Assembly (NCBI GenBank): GCA_002352055.1
Contig: DEHS01000062.1
Coordinates: forward strand, 1 to 19,579
DNA from: Legionellaceae bacterium UBA2794
GTDB lineage: Bacteria; Pseudomonadota; Gammaproteobacteria; Legionellales; Legionellaceae
Reading direction: 5' to 3'
DNA length: 19,579 bases
Part shown: one piece after another, positions 6,899 to 14,015 of the stretch
How positions within the stretch are numbered: the first letter of the stretch is position 1
Layout of the letters: the number at the start of each line of letters is the position of its first letter
The notes under the pieces: generated by a model
Told to the model about the DNA's origin: nothing
Database searches by the model: none
Seen by the model: the letters and a program-made list of their open reading frames with translations, nothing else
Translations under genes and position numbers: made by a program

Positions 6899-8077
6899 AT
6901 GTTTAAAATTATGGTGTTAAATAAAATATCGGAACAGGGACTTTCTCAACTACCCTCTAATTTATATGAGATTTCAGATAATTTTACAGAACCTGACGCG
7001 ATTTTAGTTCGTTCCGCTGATATGCATCAGCTTAAAATTCCTGAGTCTGTGCTCATGGTTGGTCGTGCGGGGGTAGGTGTTAATAATATTCCTATAGCCT
7101 ATCTTACAGATCGCGGGGTTCCTGTATTTAATACTCCCAGTGCGAATTCAAATGCAGTCAGGGAGCTTGTGATTGCTGCTATGTTGTTAGCCAGCCGCAA
7201 TATATGTAGTGCATGGAATTTCGTCAATGAACTGAACCTTTCTGATGAGGATCTGACGCGGGAAGTGGAGCAGTCGAAAAGCAGATTTGTTGGAACTGAA
7301 CTTGCGGGTAAAACTTTGGGTGTTATTGGTCTTGGAAATGTGGGTGTTAAAGTTGCGAATGCGGCCATTGCATTGGGTATGAGAGTGATTGGCTACGATA
7401 CTTTTATGAATGTGGAGCGAGCCTGGGAGTTATCTGCTAATGTTGAAAAAGCTGCGTCCCTTGACTCTCTTTATGCGCAGGCTGATTTTTTGACAATTCA
7501 TGTAACTCTGAGTAAGGAAACTGCAGGTTTTATTAATCATCAAGCACTTAATGCCATGAAGAAGGGAGTGGTCATACTTAATTTTTCGCGGACTGAAATT
7601 GTGGATAATTCTGCATTAAACGACGCATTACATGAAGAAAAAATTGGTTTTTATGTCAGCGATTTTCCCAATGTGGCCTTAAAAAATCACCCACGAGTTA
7701 TTTTCCTGCCTCATTTAGGTGCATCAACCAAAGAAGCAGAAGAAAATTGTGCGATAATGATAGTCAGGCAAATGCGTCAATTTTTGGAAACAGGTTCTCT
7801 TTGCAATTCAGTTAATTTTCCTTCATTGATCACACCCCTTCCTCCGGGGCAAAATCGTATTGTTATTGTGAATCGTAATATTCCGAATATGGTGGCGCAG
7901 ATTACGGCTAAATTGGGAGATTCGGGAGTAAACATCAATCATTTAGCGAACGTATCACGAGATACTATTGCATACACTCTGGTTGATATTAATGCGGATA
8001 TTGAGAATGGATTAATTGATGAAATTGCAGCCATTAATGGCGTGTTGAATATCCGGATTATACCGGAAATAAGATAA
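6899..8077 (+). CDS. serA: D-3-phosphoglycerate dehydrogenase with C-terminal ACT domain
   Basis: 392 aa. Oxidises 3-phosphoglycerate with NAD+, the first step of serine synthesis. The Rossmann motif is GVIGLGNVG at 141-149, with D167 at the end of the second strand as for NAD preference. Catalytic Arg is R231 (NFSRTEIVD) and catalytic His is H272 (PHLGAST). The Glu that completes the triad in E. coli-type SerA is not in its usual place: the segment reads SDFPNVAL. I recall the same DFP pattern from the shorter, about 390-residue SerA group. An ACT domain fills about 320-392 and may bind serine for feedback. AAGGGAAA precedes the ATG by about 4 bases. Divergent from serB. Confidence 0.92.
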   Translation: MFKIMVLNKISEQGLSQLPSNLYEISDNFTEPDAILVRSADMHQLKIPESVLMVGRAGVGVNNIPIAYLTDRGVPVFNTPSANSNAVRELVIAAMLLASRNICSAWNFVNELNLSDEDLTREVEQSKSRFVGTELAGKTLGVIGLGNVGVKVANAAIALGMRVIGYDTFMNVERAWELSANVEKAASLDSLYAQADFLTIHVTLSKETAGFINHQALNAMKKGVVILNFSRTEIVDNSALNDALHEEKIGFYVSDFPNVALKNHPRVIFLPHLGASTKEAEENCAIMIVRQMRQFLETGSLCNSVNFPSLITPLPPGQNRIVIVNRNIPNMVAQITAKLGDSGVNINHLANVSRDTIAYTLVDINADIENGLIDEIAAINGVLNIRIIPEIR

Positions 8078-8145
8078 TTTCCGCGGTCTTGGGTATCTCC
8101 TCAAAATTTTATGTTTTTTTATCATTCATAATGTTTTTTTTGTCA

Positions 8146-8222
8146 TCCCCACGCAGGTGGGGAACCATCCAAATATTTAGCAAAATGCCACTTTATTGGA
8201 TAGATCCCCGCCTGCGTGGGGA
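8146..8222. repeat. Inverted-repeat element with 26-bp arms (REP/MITE-like)
   Basis: Arms 8146-8171 and 8197-8222 are reverse complements except for about three positions; the 25 bases between are AT-rich. Each arm also folds on itself (CCCCACGCAGGTGGGG and CCCCGCCTGCGTGGGG). T-runs flank the left side. The design is that of small dispersed palindromic elements common in proteobacterial intergenic regions. It may also end serA transcripts. No coding capacity. Confidence 0.75.
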
Positions 8223-8328
8223 AGACAACTTATTAATTCACAACATTATTATGTATTAAAAATTATGAGGGGATAACTCAGTCAGCGGGCGAGTTCGTGC
8301 TCAATCGGTAACATTTTGAGCCTGGATT

Positions 8329-8406
8329 CCCGTAATACGACTTCGTCTATTACGGGCTACAAATCTACTCAACATCGGTAGCGTATTAGACGAAGTCGTA
8401 ATACGG
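8329..8406. repeat. Second inverted-repeat element with 24-bp arms
   Basis: Arms 8330-8353 and 8383-8406 are reverse complements with two mismatches. The left arm is itself a near-perfect hairpin: CCCGTAATA pairs with TATTACGGG around GACTTCGTC. It is unrelated in sequence to the element 107 bases to its left. I recall this CGTAATACGACTTCGTC unit as a dispersed Legionella repeat, but cannot verify it here. Confidence 0.75.
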
Positions 8407-8466
8407 AGTGATGTTGCTATCCTAAGCAGCTCTTTTGAGGTCAATCATCTAAACTTCTACTTTACC

Positions 8467-8495
8467 TTTAAATTATAAACCTCACCTGCTATGCT
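8467..8495 (+). promoter_or_regulatory. Candidate promoter for gstA
   Basis: TTTAAA (8467-8472) and TATGCT (8490-8495) are 17 bases apart, about 30 bases before the gstA ATG. Weak match by eye. Confidence 0.3.
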
Positions 8496-8525
8496 AAATA
8501 ACTTTATCGAATCAATGGAGTGCTC

Positions 8526-9128
8526 ATGAAATTATATTATACCCCTTCTGCATGTTCTTTAGTTGTTCGGATTATTCTTAATGAACTGAACCTTCCCTTC
8601 AATGAGGAATCTGTCGATTTAAAAACGAAGAAAACTGAAAAAGGCACTGACTATCTGACTATAAATTCTAAAGGTGCGGTACCTGCCCTTGAGCTCGATA
8701 CTGGTGAAGTGCTCACCGAAAATCAGGTTATTTTACAATATTTGGCGGATATGACGCCCGGACAAAAAGTTTTAGCTTCTGTTAAGGATATAAAACGTTA
8801 TCGTACTCTGGAATGGCTAAATTATATCTCTACCGAGCTTCACAAAGGATTTGGTCCCTTATTTAATCCAGGGGTCCCTCAAGAGGTCATATCGCAACAA
8901 TTCATTCCCAAGCTTAAAGAGCGTTTTGCATTTCTTGACAAACATTTGGCAGAGAATACTTACATAATGGGTGACAAATTTTCATTACCTGATGCTTATT
9001 TATTTGTGATGACGAGATGGGCCAATAATTTTAAAATCGATTTATCTAACCTCAGTCATTTAAATAAATGGATTGAATTAATTAAAACGCACCCTTCAGT
9101 AGTCAAATCATTGCAACAAGAGCAGTAA
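8526..9128 (+). CDS. gstA: Beta-class glutathione S-transferase
   Basis: 200 aa cytosolic enzyme that conjugates or reduces substrates with glutathione. It aligns by eye along its full length with E. coli GstA: MKLYYTPSACSL at the N-terminus with Cys10 (the beta-class active-site Cys), KGAVPAL with the cis-Pro, EN at the glutathione gamma-glutamyl site, RYRTLEWLNYISTELHKGF in the helical domain, and DAYLF near the C-terminal N-capping box. The frame also offers a GTG two codons earlier, but GGAG lies 5 bases before the ATG at 8526. A hydrolase gene follows after 16 bases, probably co-transcribed. Confidence 0.93.
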   Translation: MKLYYTPSACSLVVRIILNELNLPFNEESVDLKTKKTEKGTDYLTINSKGAVPALELDTGEVLTENQVILQYLADMTPGQKVLASVKDIKRYRTLEWLNYISTELHKGFGPLFNPGVPQEVISQQFIPKLKERFAFLDKHLAENTYIMGDKFSLPDAYLFVMTRWANNFKIDLSNLSHLNKWIELIKTHPSVVKSLQQEQ

Positions 9129-9144
9129 TTAGAGAATCTATATC

Positions 9145-10824
9145 GTGAAAGACAAGACTGTCTTTAAAGGTGGCCTTAATTTAAAATTCTTCACTGATCC
9201 AAATCTGGAATCCCTCAAAGGGGTTCCAGAGTCTTTACAACCTTCCATTATAAGTCGCAATGCTTTACGTATACTCACTATGGGTTGGACTGAGGCCTGG
9301 AAGGATTTAATTTCCTGGACCAGTTTCAAGGCCATTTTTTGGCAACGAAATTCGGTGTTTACTAAAGAGTTACGTTTTGCTTTTCAACAAGGATTTCTCA
9401 CCTTATTTTCACAATTAAGTGAATTAGAACTGACTGTGGAGCAAAAAGAGCAAGTTCAGCTTTATATTAGTAATTGCCTTTGTTTTTTGCCTTATAGCGA
9501 TCTCACCCCGTATGAATCAATTAAAATACCACAGTGCGTAGAAGAAGAGTGGGTTTTAGTAGATTACTACATTACCCCACTAGAATTAACAGCCACTAAA
9601 CGACCTGGAAAATATATATTTCAAGAGAACGATCGCGTTTTTGCCTATGGCCTGGAGCCGATTGCAAATTTAAAAGCCGAAAGCCATCTTATTTTTATGG
9701 GTACCACCTATCCTGCCGGTCAAGGATTTGTAACGCAAATTAATTCTGATTTTAAAGGGTTTACCACGGTGGGGACTACGTTATATTTAAGTGGTAGAAA
9801 GAATATAAAAGAGTGGTTGGTAAAACAACAGGATAAGGTTCATGTGTGTGGTGTAAGCCTTGGTGGATCGTTGAGTTTAATCCTGGCAATAGATCTAGGA
9901 AACTATATTTCCCGCGTTGATGCGTTAAATCCTGCGGGTTTACATAATTATTGGCAAAAACATTGGTTAGATCATTGGGATAATTTTGCCGTGAAGCCAC
10001 AGGTAGTTGTGCAGCAACAAGCCAATGATCCCGTGTCTTTATACGGCTCATGGAAAAATGATTGGCAAATACTTCACGTGATCCCTCCACCAGAAAAAAA
10101 GGGCCCCAATGCTTTTTGTGATCACTTCCTAAATTATGCGGGATTTGCTGAAACGCAATTTACCTATCTGGCAACAGAGGAAGATAATGCAAAGCGCAAA
10201 TTTCGTAATTTTTGGGTCTATTCTGTGGGCCGAAGTTTCATTTTTTTTGTCGGTGTTCTTCCTTATACCTACTTAATTCGCCCTATGGCTTATTTTTTCC
10301 ATGATTATGCAAAAAGTATTGGATTAGTACTTTTGGGTTCCTTGATATCAGGTGCCATAATCGGATTATCTTTTGCAACGATGTTCTCTTTATCCATAGC
10401 ACTCATGATGCTTTCGATAGTTTGGGGCATTATTGGAGGGTTGTTGATCGCTTTGTGTAGTTCAGGAAATTCTCCTGTAACACAAGTACATGCAAACTTA
10501 CATAATCCTGCTCTGCCAAGAAACCCATCAATGGATACTTATAATGAAGCGGAACAGATTGATATATCTCTTCGGGATGAAGAGGTGCGCGCGTATTGTA
10601 ATGTAATGGAAGACTTAAAAAGGGAAAGTGGCCTGTTACCCTTAATCGATGTTCCTTATGCGGAAAATGATTCAAAATTAGTAACTGTTAAATTAACTAA
10701 AGCAAAGGCTGTTTATATGAAACATTCATTGATGTTTATAAATCAGCTCAGTGAAAAAGATCCCATTGAATTAAAACGCGCGATAAAAGCGGAGTATGAA
10801 ACTTATTTCAAGGGCTGTATTTGA
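9145..10824 (+). CDS. Lipase-like alpha/beta hydrolase with C-terminal membrane helices, unknown function
   Basis: 559 aa, GTG start with only a weak AGAG upstream. Residues 175-345 contain a hydrolase core: FMGTTYP (183-189, likely oxyanion region), the nucleophile elbow CGVSLGG with Ser238, then QANDPVS (D295) and CDHFLNY (H327) as plausible triad partners. About 361-383 is one hydrophobic segment and 392-438 a pair of helices with small residues, followed by a soluble tail of about 120 residues with a charged, Glu/Lys-rich end. There is no signal peptide. The layout (catalytic domain, hairpin-like membrane anchor, soluble tail) is seen in Legionella effector-like proteins. I recall an L. 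pneumophila effector listed near here (lpg1907), but cannot equate the two. It probably shares a transcript with gstA. Substrate unknown. Confidence 0.75.
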   Translation: MKDKTVFKGGLNLKFFTDPNLESLKGVPESLQPSIISRNALRILTMGWTEAWKDLISWTSFKAIFWQRNSVFTKELRFAFQQGFLTLFSQLSELELTVEQKEQVQLYISNCLCFLPYSDLTPYESIKIPQCVEEEWVLVDYYITPLELTATKRPGKYIFQENDRVFAYGLEPIANLKAESHLIFMGTTYPAGQGFVTQINSDFKGFTTVGTTLYLSGRKNIKEWLVKQQDKVHVCGVSLGGSLSLILAIDLGNYISRVDALNPAGLHNYWQKHWLDHWDNFAVKPQVVVQQQANDPVSLYGSWKNDWQILHVIPPPEKKGPNAFCDHFLNYAGFAETQFTYLATEEDNAKRKFRNFWVYSVGRSFIFFVGVLPYTYLIRPMAYFFHDYAKSIGLVLLGSLISGAIIGLSFATMFSLSIALMMLSIVWGIIGGLLIALCSSGNSPVTQVHANLHNPALPRNPSMDTYNEAEQIDISLRDEEVRAYCNVMEDLKRESGLLPLIDVPYAENDSKLVTVKLTKAKAVYMKHSLMFINQLSEKDPIELKRAIKAEYETYFKGCI

Positions 10825-11053
10825 ATTATATCGTCACAGAATGCCAGGTTATGCTTTATTTTAAATAGATAATTTTGCAAACACATCAGAACTTAACGAA
10901 ATCCGTTTTCAATTTATTCCACTACTCAATGCATCAACCGGAACATTTTTCTAACCTATTAAAAATAAATTACAAATTAACCACATAAAAAAGACATCAT
11001 GTACTATATTTAAGGTTGTTGTGTTTTTAAATTGCATTTCAAGGAGGAAGAAA
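10825..11053. other. Intergenic region upstream of lipoprotein gene
   Basis: About 230 AT-rich bases. TACTAT near 11000 could be a -10 for the lipoprotein gene, without a recognisable -35. I see nothing else in it. Confidence 0.5.
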
Positions 11054-11356
11054 ATGAAAAAGATAATAATTATCGCATCAACAATTCTCGCATCAGTCAG
11101 CTTGATTGGTTGTAATACAATGAATAATGTGGGTCAAGCAGGCACTGCAGTTGTAGATGGGGGCGTTAAAGTAGTTTCTACAACGGGTAGAGCTGTTGGT
11201 ACTGTGGTAGGTACCGGTGTTGGGGTTGTTGGTACAGGTGTTACTGTAGTTGGAAAAGGGGTAACCAGTGTAGGAAACACGGTCACAAGGCAAAAAGTGA
11301 TTATGCGGAATGGTCAAAGATATACCGTTGTAAATGGAAAATACGTTCTTGTTCGA
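11054..11356 (+). CDS. Small lipoprotein with Gly/Val seven-residue repeats
   Basis: The start at 11054 is fixed by AAGGAGG 7 bases upstream; the frame is open a further 33 bases but lacks a ribosome site there. The precursor is about 101 aa, ending before the TAG. The signal peptide ends in the lipobox LIGC (Cys20), so the mature protein is lipidated; residue +2 is Asn, which predicts outer-membrane sorting. Residues 50-77 form four in-register heptads: TVVGTGV, GVVGTGV, TVVGKGV, TSVGNTV. Earlier residues 32-49 follow a degenerate version. The end (about 82-101) is a basic segment with RNGQRYTVVNGKYVLV. I do not recognise a family; the Gly spacing resembles glycine-zipper proteins. A good terminator follows. 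Confidence 0.85.
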
Positions 11357-11368
11357 TAGAAAATGATT

Positions 11369-11394
11369 CTGCCCTTGATTAGCATTAAGGGCAG
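11369..11394 (+). terminator. Terminator hairpin after the lipoprotein gene
   Basis: An 11-bp stem (11369-11379 with 11384-11394, one G-T pair) closes a TAGC loop and is followed by a T-rich stretch, about 10 bases past the stop codon. Confidence 0.65.
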
Positions 11395-11469
11395 TTCTAC
11401 CTATTTTCCTGGTCGCAATTTTGCGTGACTTTAGTTAAAATCCTGTCTTTAAACCAATAGAGTTGTTTC

Positions 11470-12006
11470 GTGCATCATTATCAGGATCTCATTACTATTT
11501 TTAATCAGTGTTTCGCAGAAGATTTCAACACTCGGTTATTAAAAGGTGATGAAGAACCTATCTATTTGCCAGCTGATAATAACAGATCTTATCACGCACT
11601 ATTTTTTGCACATGGATTTTTTAGTAGCGCACTTCATGAATGCTCTCATTGGTTCATAGCTGGGCCGGAGCGAAGAAAACAGGTCGATTTTGGTTATTGG
11701 TACACCCCCGATGGACGTACTGCTGAGCAACAAAAAATTTTTCAATCGGTTGAAATCAAGCCTCAGGCGATTGAGTGGATTTTGTCGATGGCGACAGGGT
11801 ATAAATTTCGGGTAAGTATCGATAATCTCAATGGTGAAGAAACAGATAATACGGTGTTTAAAAAGTCAGTTTATGAACAGGTCGTTTATTACTGTAAGAA
11901 TGGGCTGCCAAAACGAGCCCAAATTTTTCGCCATGCTTTATGTTCTTTCTATCAAACACCGCAAAATCTGGATAGTAATCATTTTAAACCAGATGCTCTG
12001 ATGTGA
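11470..12006 (+). CDS. epmC: Elongation factor P hydroxylase
   Basis: 178 aa, similar to E. coli EpmC (YfcM) along its full length: HHYQDLITIFNQCFAEDFNT, KGDEEPIYLPAD, HGFFSSALHECSHWFIAG, VDFGYWYTPDGR, VEIKPQAIEW and the FYQTP end. EpmC hydroxylates the beta-lysylated lysine of EF-P, the last step of the modification that helps ribosomes through proline stretches. HECSH (HExxH) is the likely metal site. The start is GTG at 11470, agreeing with the family N-terminus; only a weak AGAG precedes it. EpmA and EpmB are not in the window. Its stop directly abuts the convergent NTPDase stop. Confidence 0.93.
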   Translation: MHHYQDLITIFNQCFAEDFNTRLLKGDEEPIYLPADNNRSYHALFFAHGFFSSALHECSHWFIAGPERRKQVDFGYWYTPDGRTAEQQKIFQSVEIKPQAIEWILSMATGYKFRVSIDNLNGEETDNTVFKKSVYEQVVYYCKNGLPKRAQIFRHALCSFYQTPQNLDSNHFKPDALM

Positions 12007-13152
12007 TTATTCCGAATGGTGCAAAACTACTCCGGTAGTCCAATCCAGGTTTTTTTCAGGTGGGATGTAATTAATCGCTTGCTCCTGAGGGATACCATAA
12101 CCATCTACCATGAGTGCAAAGTAATAAGCTGAAAATAGGCAGTATTGATAAACATAATCATCATTTGGGAATTGATCATTTAAAGTTTCCCATTGTTGGT
12201 GACATATTTGGTTATCTGCTTGTTGCAGGAGTGTTTGATTGGTCAGTTGTTGATTATCAAAATGAAATAATTTGCTTTCAGCAAGGTTTGCTATACCACC
12301 CATGGTATACCATGAATCAACTGGATTAGAGCTCAATAAAGGTTGCACCAGATTGTTAACTCGATGAACCGCATTCATCAATGAAGAAACCTCCTGTTCA
12401 CAGGCGGTGACATTACCCTGTCCTGATTCGCCGTCAGGAAGAGGGTAATTATTGGCAAAACAGGAAGCTGAATTAAGAAACTGATGCGACATTTCAGTCT
12501 GGCCTAAACCAAGAAAACTATGGACGAATAAATTGTAATGATGATTGTATAAATCGAGTTCAATTTGCGATTTAGTATCCAGAGTCGTATTTTTTTCAAT
12601 CGGAAATACGATTTGAACTGAGGCACCACCCATGTCCATCACTCCGATTGATTTTTGTCCTGACTGGAGGCTACCCAAATAGTAATTTACAGATAACCAA
12701 TCAAATAATGCTTCCTGATTGCCTGTGATCGTTTTTGCTTCTTTCAGTTGCCACTGGGATTGGTTTTTAAACCAATGCTGAAGTCCTTCATAGTATTTAT
12801 TTTGTCTGCTTTGAGAGAGTAGCCTCATTCCGGCTGTAGCATAAAAGTATACGGGGATAGTGACATCCGGGGCATCTTTTAATGATAATAAAGAAGTTAG
12901 ATAGGCGTCCATGGTCGCTGCATTTGGCTCGATGCTTGCAAAGCCGGGTTTTATTTTGTTTGTCCATAGTTCATGGATATTTGTAGGAGTTTGGGTATCA
13001 TCTTTATCGTATGAATAAATATGCAAGCGCGATCCGGTGCTTCCTGCATCTATAACTGCGATGCATTGATGTGCCGAGCATGGAGATGTTACAGCTGAAA
13101 ATATGGGAGAAACAGCGAATAAACTAATGAGTAAAATCAAGTTGCGAAGCAT
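12007..13152 (-). CDS. Secreted ecto-NTPDase (GDA1/CD39 apyrase family)
   Basis: 381 aa. Residues 1-20 are a signal peptide ending FSA. All five apyrase conserved regions are present: ACR1 DAGSTGSR (35-42), ACR2 YATAGMR (104-110), ACR3 GNQEALFDW (144-152, E147 probable catalytic base), ACR4 MDMGGAS (172-178) and ACR5 WYTMGG (281-286). The family hydrolyses extracellular NTP/NDP and is otherwise mostly eukaryotic. L. pneumophila Lpg1905 is a studied bacterial member linked to intracellular growth. There are Cys pairs suited to disulfides (25/30, 231/251), fitting a periplasmic or exported protein. It shows no C-terminal membrane helix, so it should be soluble once exported. The ribosome site is weak (TAGG about 9 bases from the ATG). 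Composition matches its neighbours, so any transfer from a eukaryote is old. Confidence 0.95.
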   Translation of the reverse strand: MLRNLILLISLFAVSPIFSAVTSPCSAHQCIAVIDAGSTGSRLHIYSYDKDDTQTPTNIHELWTNKIKPGFASIEPNAATMDAYLTSLLSLKDAPDVTIPVYFYATAGMRLLSQSRQNKYYEGLQHWFKNQSQWQLKEAKTITGNQEALFDWLSVNYYLGSLQSGQKSIGVMDMGGASVQIVFPIEKNTTLDTKSQIELDLYNHHYNLFVHSFLGLGQTEMSHQFLNSASCFANNYPLPDGESGQGNVTACEQEVSSLMNAVHRVNNLVQPLLSSNPVDSWYTMGGIANLAESKLFHFDNQQLTNQTLLQQADNQICHQQWETLNDQFPNDDYVYQYCLFSAYYFALMVDGYGIPQEQAINYIPPEKNLDWTTGVVLHHSE

Positions 13153-13298
13153 GAGTACGACCTAAATCCCCAAGGTGTAGGCATGCTACATTATGTATAT
13201 TTTGTTGTCAACTATTAAGGCGTGTATAAGGTGATTTTAGGCCCTCTGCGTTCTTTTTATGAAATGTTAAATAACTCTTTATTGATCTGATTTGAAAA

Positions 13299-13443
13299 TT
13301 ATTTTTTTAGTGCGTTTATTCAGAACATAGCTTTGTCTTTTGCGGTTCAATCGGATGGCGGGAGTTGGTTCGGTTGTAAGGCCTCTGGATCCCTCGGACG
13401 AGCCGAGGGACGTAGGTTTAGAGGTTGGTTCATGTTTTACTCT
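13299..13443. repeat. 145-bp direct repeat, copy 1
   Basis: Identical to 13472-13616 at all but four positions (about 97%). Its right half contains CCCTCGG and CCGAGGG around a 5-base loop (ACGAG), enclosed by an outer CCTCT/AGAGG pair, so a transcript of either strand would fold strongly. Five GGA triplets read on the plus strand. Confidence 0.9.
13347..13433 (-). CDS. 28-codon ORF inside repeat copy 1 (doubtful)
   Basis: Encodes MNQPLNLRPSARPRDPEALQ and 8 more residues; the same frame exists in copy 2 (13520-13606). Between copies one change in the frame is synonymous and one is Asn to Ser. No ribosome site precedes the ATG and the amino-acid make-up is that of a structured GC-rich repeat. 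It is probably not translated. Confidence 0.15.
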   Translation of the reverse strand: MNQPLNLRPSARPRDPEALQPNQLPPSD

Positions 13444-13471
13444 AATGTTCTTACTCAGACAATTCCTAAAT

Positions 13472-13616
13472 TTATTTTTTTAGTGCGTTTATTCAGAACA
13501 TAGCTTTGTCTGTTGCGGTTCAATCGGAAGGCGGGAGTTGGCTCGGTTGTAAGGCCTCTGGATCCCTCGGACGAGCCGAGGGACGTAGGTTTAGAGGTTG
13601 GTTCATGTTTCACTCT
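13472..13616. repeat. 145-bp direct repeat, copy 2
   Basis: Second copy, 173 bases from the first, with 28 unrelated bases between them. The fold-forming core is unchanged between copies; all four differences lie outside the hairpin. Confidence 0.9.
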
Positions 13617-13672
13617 CAAGACTGGACTAATTCAAGACTAAATTAAGGTCTAAATAGAAAAATAAATTTAGG

Positions 13673-13708
13673 GATAAACTGAAGGATAAATTGAAGGATA
13701 TACTCAAA
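13673..13708. repeat. 12-base tandem repeat, about 2.5 units
   Basis: GATAAACTGAAG, GATAAATTGAAG, then a decayed GATATACTCAAA, head to tail. A small local duplication with no evident role. Confidence 0.6.
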
Positions 13709-13746
13709 CCTTTATATCTTGGCATATCTCAAAATAGACTCCTACG

Positions 13747-13767
13747 TGCCATGGCTTGTCCATGGCA
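13747..13767. repeat. Perfect hairpin TGCCATGG-CTTGT-CCATGGCA
   Basis: An 8-bp perfect inverted repeat with a 5-base loop, no T-run after it. It resembles the palindromic core of a dispersed intergenic repeat. Confidence 0.6.
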
Positions 13768-14015
13768 TCCAGGAATCTTCGCCAGGCATCAATTGGTTTT
13801 CATAAGGGGCATAACTATGAATCATTCCGAATTTGTTCAAGAGATTTAGTGGTCTATTCTAAGTAGGTCATGATATTGAAGCAGCCATAATGCATTGTAT
13901 TTCCAGTTTGTAGTCTATTCTATTCTAAGTAAGGATCTAGGTACCTTATTTTACTCAAAACAAAGTGGTTTTTAATGTTCATTAATTTACAAATAAGGGT
14001 AAAAATAGTAAATTA

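Larger units (their letters stand above)
8078..8525. other. Gene-free stretch with two palindromic repeat elements
   Basis: About 450 bases between serA and gstA. I find no coding frame with a ribosome site. It contains two separate imperfect inverted-repeat elements (8146-8222 and 8329-8406), and the gstA promoter candidate near its right end. The rest is AT-rich and featureless to me. Confidence 0.7.
13153..14015. other. 860-base stretch with repeats and no confident gene
   Basis: It holds a 145-bp sequence in two direct copies (13299-13443, 13472-13616), a 12-base tandem repeat (13673-13708), a perfect 8-bp hairpin (13747-13767) and a 13-base repeat TCTATTCTAAGTA (13853-13865 and 13919-13931). 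The only reading frames are tiny. It looks like a sink for small repeats between two unrelated genes. Confidence 0.75.

Noticed and set aside
13347..13606. The two 28-codon frames as real small proteins
   Set aside because: No ribosome site, and the sequence is explained by the structured repeat. Listed once at low confidence.
13299..13616. CRISPR array
   Set aside because: Only two long units (145 bp) with one 28-base gap and internal hairpins; no cas genes. It is a plain direct duplication.
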